This document shows positions 1-9,200 of a stretch of 13,804 nt of DNA, in pieces; within the stretch, counting starts at the first letter, position 1, and each line of letters starts with the position of its first letter. Made by a program: the position numbers and the translations under genes. The DNA is from Phoronis ovalis. Lineage: Eukaryota; Phoronida; Phoronidae. The DNA lies in contig JAOXYB010036018.1 in assembly GCA_028565635.1 (NCBI GenBank), positions 1 through 13,804 on the forward strand. The letters run 5' to 3'. Below the pieces are notes generated by a model that had not been told where the DNA came from, ran no database searches, and worked only from the letters and a program-made list of their open reading frames with translations.

Positions 1-127
1 TATATACACAAGGCGTTTTTGCAACTTTAAATACTAATATGCATAAGGGAATTAATCGACTGTTAACTGGAATGCTTTGCAAAAGACTGTTTATTGATGT
101 GTAACATTAAAAATTACTATTTTACAG

Positions 128-247
128 GTGCATTTGAGGGAGAAATTCATCCTGATCAGAAAATATTAATGAATGAGCAAGTTGACTATATCGCCTACAC
201 CACTGAACTTACTCAAGTACAAATATGTAAAGAGAATGACAGACAAG
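128..247 (+). CDS. Putative upstream exon of the metallophosphoesterase-like gene, frame in conflict
   Basis: The acceptor (ttttacag, ending at 127) and donor (caag|gtagga, at 248) look genuine, and the 120-base exon is open throughout in the frame starting GCA at 130. That frame leaves one base at the donor and, joined to the exon at 627, meets TGA at 635-637. The frame that does join to 627 in phase 0 carries TAA TGA at 167-172 and is open only from ATG 173, giving a plausible stretch ending KYVKRMTDK. A missed small exon, a frameshift mutation, an assembly indel, or a first coding exon starting at ATG 173 could each explain this. Confidence 0.4.
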
Positions 248-1299
248 GTAGGAAATAAAACTTCATTGCATGTACCTCACACAGTTTATCGCCATGAACT
301 TATTATTCTAATAATAAATTTTATAGCCTAATTATTTCGCCTGTAAATATGAACAATTAAAATTGAAACGTTTTGTTGTACTAGCCCGAATCTCCTTATT
401 TACGTCTTGTAAATATATCTTAGTAATACTACATGTATACTTACCATATTATTATAAGAAATATCGATCTCAAGAATTTTTTAAAAAGCTATCGCCAAGT
501 AAGCGCGTCCTTTACAATATAACATTCTCAAATCAAAGGCAAAGTTTAACTGATGGTTTACACCTAATATATATTTTGCTTTTGGATAATAAAGTATCTA
601 AAAACTTTTAATTTTTATTTCTACAGTATGGGCCTGATCGTGTGTTTGACATGTTAAAATATGCCATGGGAGATTTCTCTGACTTCTTGACAACTTGTGC
701 TGAAGATGTAGTGATTCTTGGTCATAATGAGATGAAGGCTTATACTATCTTGCCAGGTCGACATGGTGATGTCATCTATGGAAATGGCGGCGATTGGCAT
801 GATAGTGCAAAAGAGGTAAGTGAAGATAAGCTTGGAGATTCTAGTAGGTTGGACTAACTATGCAAAAACAAGTGTGCTGCATTATACCATCAGCCCATCA
901 ACTTAAGTATCATAAAGCTCATCATCAAATATACCAATTAAATAATACGTCATAATAAATTTTCAACTCGTGTTATATAATGATATGTACAAGAATCCTT
1001 ACGTGCGTGTTCTTTGTCCTGTACCACACAGCTTTTCAAAAATTGACCCAGTAGGTGGCGACTATGGCGGATATCACTGATCAACTAGAATCGAGTACAA
1101 AAACTGATGATAGAGAAACTATAATTTTATCTAATCATTCAATGATGATCGAAAAAAAAGAGTGAGAACACTCACCTGTTTTTATGACTTATTTATTTAA
1201 ATATTAGTAACCATAAACGAATTTGAAATTGTACATATATACTGGTACTTGTTTCTCTTTCAGAGTGCTTATATCAAGATAGGCACCACCAAGACATGA
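128..1299 (+). CDS. Partial metallophosphoesterase-like gene, 3' end (exons 128-247?, 627-815, 1264-1299)
   Basis: This is the C-terminal part of a gene that begins upstream of the window. The last two exons join in phase 0 and give 74 residues ending at TGA 1297-1299. The stretch DVVILGHNEMKAYTIL, followed by a beta-strand and YGNGGDWHDS, resembles the end of calcineurin-like metallophosphoesterases, where a hydrophobic strand leads into GHxH and later an N-x-G-x-W segment. Those enzymes use a two-metal centre to cleave phosphoesters. Two oddities are visible: Glu replaces the second His of GHxH, and the first exon does not join cleanly in frame. The family call rests on this short tail only; the N-terminal metal motifs are outside the window. 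The gene could be active, catalytically dead or a pseudogene. Confidence 0.5.
248..626 (+). other. Intron of the metallophosphoesterase-like gene
   Basis: AT-rich intron between the two upstream exons. An open stretch at 363-611 has no recognisable protein and is extremely AT-rich, so I do not count it as a gene. If a small missing exon exists that repairs the frame between 247 and 627, it should lie here; I could not find a convincing one. Confidence 0.5.
627..815 (+). CDS. Exon with the GHxH-like motif of the metallophosphoesterase-like gene
   Basis: The exon has 63 codons and is phase 0 at both ends, with acceptor tttctacag|TAT and strong donor GAG|gtaagtg. It starts YGPDRVFDMLKYAMGDF and contains LGHNEM (codons at about 717-734) and GNGGDWHDS. 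The strand-GHxx-strand-N-x-G-x-W order matches the C-terminal half of metallophosphoesterase domains. The Glu codon GAG at 729-731 sits where a metal-binding His is usual; the change from CAT or CAC to GAG needs more than one substitution, so it is unlikely to be a simple sequencing error. Confidence 0.7.
816..1263 (+). other. Intron of the metallophosphoesterase-like gene
   Basis: The intron runs from donor gtaagtg to the acceptor at 1263. It includes a short open frame from ATG 1066 to TGA 1162-1164 with a fair start context, but the product is unrecognised and the better final exon lies downstream. Confidence 0.55.
1264..1299 (+). CDS. Terminal coding exon of the metallophosphoesterase-like gene
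   Basis: The acceptor follows a pyrimidine tract (cttgtttctctttcag). In phase 0, matching the donor at 816, it reads SAYIKIGTTKT and stops at TGA 1297-1299. A short final beta-strand is what a metallophosphoesterase sandwich would end with. An AATAAA lies about 155 bases further on. Competing acceptors at 1030/1031 and 1056/1057 are weaker on either product or pyrimidine tract. Confidence 0.6.
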   Translation, partial: SAYIKIGTTKT

Positions 1300-1452
1300 T
1301 GTTGTTAAAGGTCAAGGTCGTGACATTTTTATGTTTCTTGTTTATTTGATTTTTGACAGTTAATGTTGTAATTTACGCTCAAAACGTTAAGTGCTGTGTA
1401 CCGCACTGTATTGTTTGTTTATTTTTTTAAACATAGAAGTTTTAGTAGTTTG

Positions 1453-1458
1453 AATAAA
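1453..1458 (+). terminator. Polyadenylation signal AATAAA of the first gene
   Basis: A canonical AATAAA lies 154 bases after the stop codon at 1297-1299, followed by a T-rich stretch. Cleavage would fall near 1470-1485, giving a short 3' UTR. Confidence 0.5.
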
Positions 1459-1475
1459 CTATTTTTTAATCCTTG

Positions 1476-3060
1476 TTACAAACAAGTAAACGACAAAATA
1501 AGACATCTTTATATTCAATTTCTTTTTTTACTGACAATTGAAATTCATTATAATAACATAACAAAAGTTGCATGTTGCTCTGATTTTAATAGAACAAGAA
1601 ATAACAAATAATGTTATCGTCCAATTACATTCTTGTGCTTTCTTTCGTATACATTTGTGTCAACCATTCACTTATTTTACCGTTTAATTTTGGTATATAA
1701 TTAATATTTTCAAAATATACTTCGATATACTTTAACATATCCATAGATGTGATGAAACACACAGGTGGTTCTATTTGCCTTCTCTTCCATCATCACTGTG
1801 CTGCACAATTGTCAGTATTTGAATCAATATTTCACTCGGAAACCTGCTGTAACGGTGCAGTTATAAGACTTGGGAATTATCTGTTTTTTAATGATAACGT
1901 ACGCTGTTTTCACGTAAATATTTTGTTTTGTATATAAATGTTTACTTTAGTTACTATCAACACATCTAAAGGACAATTTCATCAAGCTCGAAAAACCTTT
2001 GTATAACATCTGAAAGGCGTCGAATAACTATACTATACATTTGTATCATATAACATACAGTAGCATATTCCACAAACCTTTCATCGGTATCTACCACAAG
2101 GTACTGTCTATGTATTTTATCGTATTATAACTCGTTATATTATAGATAAGACGTTTTTGCGGTATAATAGCTTCATAAATAAAAATTTATATTTCTGTGT
2201 ATTATATTGGCGTCCCTGATTTTTAAAACAATACCTAATAAATTAACGTTACATTTTTATTAAAATGCTTTAATTTCTGATTTTCATTATTCTTAAAGAA
2301 AACAAGAAATCAACAAAATCATACTTAACATTTACAGTTTTTCTGCCATGAGATTATCTCCTAGTTTTAACAATTGATATAAACTCATTATAAACATGCA
2401 GTGATTTACATTGACAGAAACAGTGGTTATATATGTTAATACATATCTTGAAAGGTCTTCACTGTCACTGCAATGGACGTTGAAATGAAGACTGATGCAA
2501 CGTATTTCATTAAACCTTTTCAGTTATACGACAAAATTGAATATTATTATGTGCGATATTATGGAACCAGTTGATCGTATGCCACATCTCTTATTTCATG
2601 GTTACCGCTACAACCGGCCCGGTCAGTATTTTAAACAAATTTCGGTTTACATAATAGCATGCATCCGGCAAGCATTATTCGCTATTCCGTATTTTTTGAA
2701 TTACAACAACGCATTTATTAATTATTTCTAATTTCATAAAAGTACAAGGCCAGCTACGTCATTTTATCATTGTTGATAGTACAACGGCGGCCTTAGACAC
2801 TAAAAACACAACTCCAAACAATCTACAATGTTTTATTCTAAACACGCTACGATTGTGAAAAATTGTTTATTAAGCTATTGAAAAATTAAGCCCGGTTTTC
2901 ATACATTCTTCCTCACTGACAATAGTATAGCATATAACCTTTTTAAAATCGCATATTAAATTCTAGATTAAGTTTCTATTGTGTCAGTGAAGCAGTTATA
3001 GTAACAGTTCCGGCGTTAAAGAATGCATGTATATTCCAGAGCCATATAGTTTATAAGTAA
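1476..3060. other. Intergenic region
   Basis: AT-rich DNA between the two genes with no exon I can defend. Open stretches at 1749-1937 and 2495-2731 have no recognised domain. The second contains a segment from about 2552 to 2621 reading MEPVDRMPHLLFHGYRYNRP that ends at a donor-like CCCG|gtcagt, so it is noted as a candidate only. The promoter and 5' UTR of the downstream gene should lie in the 3' part. Confidence 0.6.
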
Positions 3061-3068
3061 TACGTACG

Positions 3069-3075
3069 TATAAAT
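3069..3075 (+). promoter_or_regulatory. TATA-like element upstream of the oxidoreductase gene
   Basis: TATAAAT lies about 105 bases before the start codon, and a TCAGT initiator-like sequence follows at 3082-3086, closer than the usual 25-30 bases. In DNA this AT-rich such matches arise by chance, so this is a weak call. Confidence 0.2.
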
Positions 3076-3132
3076 GATCGATCAGTGAAAAGTACAAAAC
3101 TTGTGTTTAACTGAAATACGTGAGACATACAT

Positions 3133-3153
3133 ATGTCTATGATTTACGTTTAA
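3133..3153 (+). promoter_or_regulatory. Possible upstream ORF in the 5' leader
   Basis: ATG at 3133 opens a six-codon frame (MSMIYV) ending at TAA 3151-3153, 24 bases before the main ATG. If transcription starts upstream of it, it could reduce translation of the main frame. The transcription start is not known. Confidence 0.2.
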
Positions 3154-3177
3154 ATATATTAACAATTTACTTGAACA

Positions 3178-3222
3178 ATGGGATGTGGGAGCAGCAGCCC
3201 GAAGAAGATACCACTAACCAAG
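3178..3222 (+). CDS. Exon 1: N-myristoylation/palmitoylation signal
   Basis: This exon encodes MGCGSSSPKKIPLTK and ends in phase 0 at AAG|gtaagg. Gly2 with Ser at 6 fits the N-myristoyltransferase pattern, Cys3 is a typical palmitoylation site, and the Lys pair at 9-10 adds charge, as in the SH4 region of Src-family kinases. The signal stands alone in its exon, split from the catalytic part by the longest intron. It predicts attachment to the cytosolic face of a membrane and no secretion signal. Confidence 0.8.
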
Positions 3223-6200
3223 GTAAGGTGTTTCAATAAACTGAATTAAAATAACTCGATCGGTAAACCAGAAGCATCCAACGAGGATAATTTTTTATGG
3301 CTTTATACAGCAAATCAACATATTTTTTTACATGTTTCATGCGGGGTTTCATGCTTAGATAAACCATTTGGTAATTTAGCTTGGAAGGCCATCTCTGTTC
3401 CCCACTCACCAGCAAGCTGATTTTTTTTTAATTCACCAACCAGCTGAAAATGTAGGGGAACTCTATCTGCCAGCTGAAATTTGCAAACAAAGATGTTGTT
3501 TTATGGGGTTTCGCGCTTAAATAAATCATTTAGTGGTGTTGATGTGGGGAATTAGATCTGTTCCCCATTACCAGCGGGATGAACTGTTTAAGGTTTGCCA
3601 GCCAGCCAGACTCGTCTGGGGAACAGATGTTATGGGGAACAGACTCGATGAGTGCTTCCGGTAAATGAATCACCCTATGGGTACAGAAGATTTAATAAGG
3701 TACCTTTTTATATATTTGAACATCATAGCGCACGATGACTTTTTTAAAATAACCTTTTTATGTTTTTCTTTACTAACACGCGTACCGTCCACTGATTTAA
3801 GTCAAACCCCTAGCTGGGCTAATACGTGCATACAATATCAACATTTGAACTTATAAGCATGTTTTAGCGTGTATATATAAGTAAAATTACTAAACTCTTA
3901 CACAACATGCTATTGATATTGAATGAATAGATAGTGAATGACCTGAGTGAATGTATAAGGGATTTAAAGTAATATTACATAAATGCAGCGAAAACTGAAC
4001 GGTATCAACACGCAGTGATTATGTAATATTGCATGTTTTTATTTTAAATACAATGATTAGTTAGCACTGAAATGATAAACACTTTAATAAACATATTTTG
4101 ATATAAGTTAAAATTAAAATTTGTAACCCAGTTTGTACTAATTTAATTAAACATTTCTGAGACTGGTATGGTAAATGTTAATTGGATGTTTAACCTTTTT
4201 CCTGAATAGTTTTCTGTATAGTTAGCTTAACTGCATAGCCTCACATAGCTCTGTATACGGGTTGCCAATTTTATTCACTGATTTTATGTGTTGTGAATTG
4301 TACACTTATATGTATTATAAGGTGACAATTTAATAAAATATCTTTAATTTTTGAATCCTAAATTTCTACTAAAAACCCGCTGAATAAGATATTTCCATTG
4401 TGTTTATATTTGTTTATGTCGGTATTATTCTCAGTTGTCTTGGTGTGTTACCATATGAGCAGCCGACTGTTAACACTGTCTGTTTTGTCGTTTTACACTT
4501 TGTAAGAAACGCACAATGTTTTTTTCTAAATGTTTTTTCATTTGAAATATTTATTTGGGGAACATAAATTTATGATTTATCAAATAGTAGTTGTTTTAGT
4601 AATTTAAAATATTTTCTTACAAGTTACAAATGATTCAAGGGAATTTTTTTATAGTAAGCACAGATTGTTGTTGCAAAATTTGTTTTACAAACGTACAATA
4701 GTCTGAGCTTACCGCTGGTGATTCGGAAAAAAAAACAATTGTTAGACAGCCAGTTCACCAGATTCACAGGAATTAATTAAAATGATACTTCATTTATGCT
4801 GTCAAGTTCCTTTTTAATTGTGCAATGTCCAATTGTACTTGTTGTAACTAAGGCTGGCTGCAATTGCATTTGTTTTATGTCTTTTTCTCCTACCGTCTTC
4901 CTTTGCACAGCTAATATCGGAAATAAACGTTTTTTCTTTATATTATATAAAAGCAACTTTTCATTTTCTGTTTAGAAAAGAACAGTTCCAACTCTTAGTG
5001 AATCAGATTATTCGTCAATCTCTGATCATTATGACGTCATTGTGGTGGGATCAGGATATGGTGGTGGAGTTGCTGCCAGTCGAGCTGCCCGCGCAGGGAA
5101 ATCTGTGTGCGTATTGGAGCGAGGAAAGGAGTGGACACCTGGTGACTTTCCTGAAAAGTGGATGGACGCCAGCAAACATATTCAGATGAAACTTGAAGGT
5201 CATGATATATCTGGTAACAAATTGGGCCTCTATGAATTTGTTGTTAGCGATGATGTGACTGTCGTAAAAGGATGTGGCTTGGGAGGAACATCACTAATTA
5301 ATGCTAACGTTGCTTTAGAAGCAGATGAACAGATCTTTCAGAATGATGCATGGCCACATGAGTTTCAAGAAGATATTGAGAACTTCAAAAAAGACATGGA
5401 AACAATGAAGCAAACGCTGCAACCAGAAGTTTATCCGTTAGACACTGCTAAATCAAAGGAGTTGAGAAAAGCGGCAAAGAAATTAAAGAATCTTAAAGAC
5501 ATTGAAGATTTAGGTGATCTTTTTAAAAACGCTAGTGAAAAGCCCATTGATCAGCTTCACTACAAAACTCCCATCTGTGTAACATCACATAACAAGAGCA
5601 CTGTGTCAAATAAGTTTGGTGTTCCTCAGCCTGCTTGTAATGGATGCGGCAACTGTTGTGGAGGATGTAACACAGGAGCCAAAAATACCGTCAACATGAA
5701 TTTTCTTCCTGATGCTAAATATCATGGTGCACACATATTTACCAGGGTAAGTTGAAATTGTGTTTCAACATGACTTTCCTGAAAATACTTAATCTATACT
5801 AATTTTTTCATTTTTTTTTTTTACATATTTAGCTTATAGAACAGCGGAATACATATACGTGTATGATCGTACAACTTAGTTGCAAAATAGCAGAGTAGCT
5901 ATATAATGTACCTCTTTAACATATTCTTTGGGCGATTGAGTGGCGTGACGCTGTCTTAAAATAGTCCGTAAAAAGAAAACACTTTTAAATTAACTTTTTT
6001 TGTTATTTATAATAATGTTTTTCTTGTCTTTAATTCAAGACAACATTTAAATAATTATTTTTATAAAAGAAAACGATAATTAAGATTATATAGTAGCTGT
6101 TTTTTTATTGTTAAAGTTAGTTAACTTAGAGAGTGAATTACAAGGGAAAGACATTAGCCCTGTTTACATATTTGGATAAATTCAAATATTACCAGTTTAT

Positions 6201-9200
6201 TAGATCACACTAAAGTGTAATATATAGATGTGTGTCTCAGTCCCGGTTTACGTACATATAGAAAACGATATAGTACAGATGTAGTTATATTTTATGAAAT
6301 TAGTGGGGTTGTTGACTGAACAGTTAGAAGTACTCAAATTAAGCTGCGTAGAAGCGACTGAGAAGTTGATTGGTAGCTGTACCTTGTAATGTATAGATAT
6401 ACCAGCTCATTTTATAATTTGAAAAAAAAATCACGTTTTTATGTCTGTAGCTTTTATGCACTTGATAATGTTAATTATAGCTACAGCATATTCAAACGCT
6501 TGATTAATTGACACGCCAAGAACGAATAATTATGCATTAATAATATTTTTTTAACCGAATAGAGCTACATTTTATAGCAATGACCTGTTTATTTTTTGTT
6601 TGTACTACTTAGTTACTTTGGAGAAAAAATAATTAGAAGGTTAACATATAAAAAATTGCTACTTTTATATCTAATGAAAAACTGCTTTACATAATAAATA
6701 AATGCCAAAAATAAAGAGATAGTTTAATATAATATCTTTCTGAAGAAAGAAATGTTTACTTAGTATATTTCGCTTGTAATGTATTCTGTACAGGCATATT
6801 CATTAACTTTTTCAGGTAAGAGTCAATAAGGTGAAACAAATTCATGAGGACGGTAGTTGGCAAGTATTCTATCAACGCTTCCATGAAGAAGATGTTGAAA
6901 ACGAGGTTCAGACTGTTACAGCAAATATAGTTATACTTAGCGCTGGTTGTTTAGGATCAACAGAGATATTGCATCGGTAAGCTAATTTACCAAATAATTA
7001 CGATGTTTCTTAAATTTAAATGTTAAAATGTCCGATGCGCAATTATTTTGTAAGGTTTAGATCAATTTAAATTGTCATCAGGATTACATGATTACATTGT
7101 TATTGTAGATCAAAGGATGATGGGTTGAACATATCTGGTACAGTCGGGAAAGGTTTCAGTGGTAATGGAGATCAGCTTGGTTTTAGTTGGACCAACGATG
7201 AACAGTCTAATATCTTTGGATTACCTTCAGACTATGCCACTGACCCTCAAAAGGATGCACCAGGTTTGTATGTTTAAATGTTACATTATGTGGTTGTGTT
7301 ATACAAAATTTTAAAAATACATATTCTCACGAAAGGAACTGTTCCTTCCACAGCAGAATAGAACCAAAACCTTCCCTTCGAAACAGTATAATAAAAATCG
7401 ATCTTAGAAGGCATTTTAAATTTTCCTTTTAGGTCCTTGTATAACAAGTATATTAGATTTACGACATCTTGACACTGTACCATATCAACAGCAGCTGATA
7501 CTAGAGGACGCTGTGGTCAACACCTCCATAGCACAAGTGTTCAAAGCACTAATGTATATGGGGTCACCATTGTTCTCGCAAGATTCAGATCCAAGCGATG
7601 ATTGGACACAGTTTATTGACAGGCTTACGGTAATCTTACCTTTTTGCTGTCGTAATATGTTAACTTTTAAAAATGGGCTGTGTTAAACCAAGTAGTCTGT
7701 ATTATTTATCTCAGGCGTAAAACAAAATGTTTTCATGGGAAACATCAAGAAAACAAAATGTGCCCCAAAATAATTCTGCCACAGTTAAAGCATACATTTG
7801 ACCTAATATTTGAAAAAGCGGGATTGAAAAAACCTGAATACACAATTTTTCATAAGAATTCTTGGAATCCAGACGGAAAATGAACTTTTTTAAAAATCTT
7901 TACCTGGCATCGCATTTCTAAAATGCTGCTATACTCTATCCAGTGAAATAACTGTTTTGGTATGTAAATTCCTTGTCCACTGTAACGTTTAAACATATTG
8001 TTTGCAATAATTTACGTGTTGACCAAGTTACTGGCTCCTACATTTTGACATACGTGTTTAATTAAGGATGACGCAACTCGCCACCATGCGTCACCATGCG
8101 TTTTAGACTATACATTTTCAGAAACAGCATATAGTCTGTTTATTTAAACAATTCCATACATTTTTGTCTATTTCTTATTTGAATCAAAGTCTTCTGCATT
8201 TTATTCTGTTCCGGGATTGCTCAAGAATGCGAAGCAATGCAATGCAATCGCAGTAACATTCTGGGCCAAATATTACCCTTCAGGTTAATAACCAGGGTGC
8301 AAATCTTTGATTACTTTTATGATAAATAATTCGAGCTCAAATCTTTTGGTTATATAGTTAATTGTTGACGTAATTTTTCCGCGATATGTCGGTGTCAGGA
8401 ATGCTAGGCTTATGTTGCAATTAAAAACAAATGTCGAATGTCTAAGTAACGTAAAGCCATTTGAGATATTTGATCTAATTTTAACATAATCTCGGGTATC
8501 AAGCAGCTTATGAAAAATATATATATTTAAAACTGATAAAGATATCAATGAAATTCCAAATCAAATTCAATTTTTTTAAATAATGATTTTTTTCTTAGAT
8601 TTGCGTCATACCTTAAAGCATTAAAAAAATGTAACTCTGTACATATTCCATGTAGGGCGATGCGCTGAACAAGACACTACCGATGTTAGCAATGAGTCAT
8701 GATGAGCTAGATCCTAATGGCAAGACCTCTAAAGGAGAAATTATGCTTGATAATGACGGCGTCAAGGTAGAATGGAAAAATGCTGGAGAAAAATACAACT
8801 ATGAAAATGTGAATAAAGTAAGTAATAAATAATTAATTATCTCATGAAAGCGTGTATGTACTGAAACAACAAAAGTTATCCCAAAAATGTTATAATCACT
8901 AGAGCTGAAAGTATCAATTTGTTGAAATTGCATCCATATCCATATTGGTATGAAATATGTGTTCAGACGCTATCTGTGAATTGTATGCTTGCGGTTCAGC
9001 TTGTTTCCATTCAATTATGTTGCGATAGGTTGAAATGATTGCAATAAAATGTAGAGCTCTCTTGTTAGGTGCTCCCGCAGAAATAATCTTTGTAATTTTT
9101 AAAAGGGGAAACTACTGGCCTACATATTATAATTGCAATATTACTTTTGTAAACTTGTTTGTGCACGTTGCAGGTATACAAATTAGCTGCAGATGCTATG

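Noticed and set aside
236-260. Reading the 128-247 exon straight on into the intron
   Set aside because: The frame stops at TAA within 15 bases after the donor, so read-through gives no useful protein.
363-611. 82-codon open frame on the plus strand
   Set aside because: Lies in an AT-rich intron, with no domain and a composition typical of non-coding AT-rich DNA.
1057-1164. Alternative last exon of the first gene (MADITDQLESS...)
   Set aside because: It can be joined in phase but has a poor pyrimidine tract directly before it; 1264-1299 has a better acceptor and a more fitting final strand.
1749-1937. 62-codon open frame in the intergenic region
   Set aside because: No recognisable motif, no convincing splice sites, and Cys/His/Phe-rich as expected for random T-rich sequence.
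4998-5189. Open frame overlapping exon 2
   Set aside because: It is an out-of-frame shadow of the FAD-binding exon.
7680-7883. 67-codon open frame in intron 5
   Set aside because: No known domain; including it would break the exon 5 to exon 6 join that matches the family.
8285-8548. 87-codon minus-strand open frame in intron 5
   Set aside because: No motif and no splice support; AT-rich chance frame.
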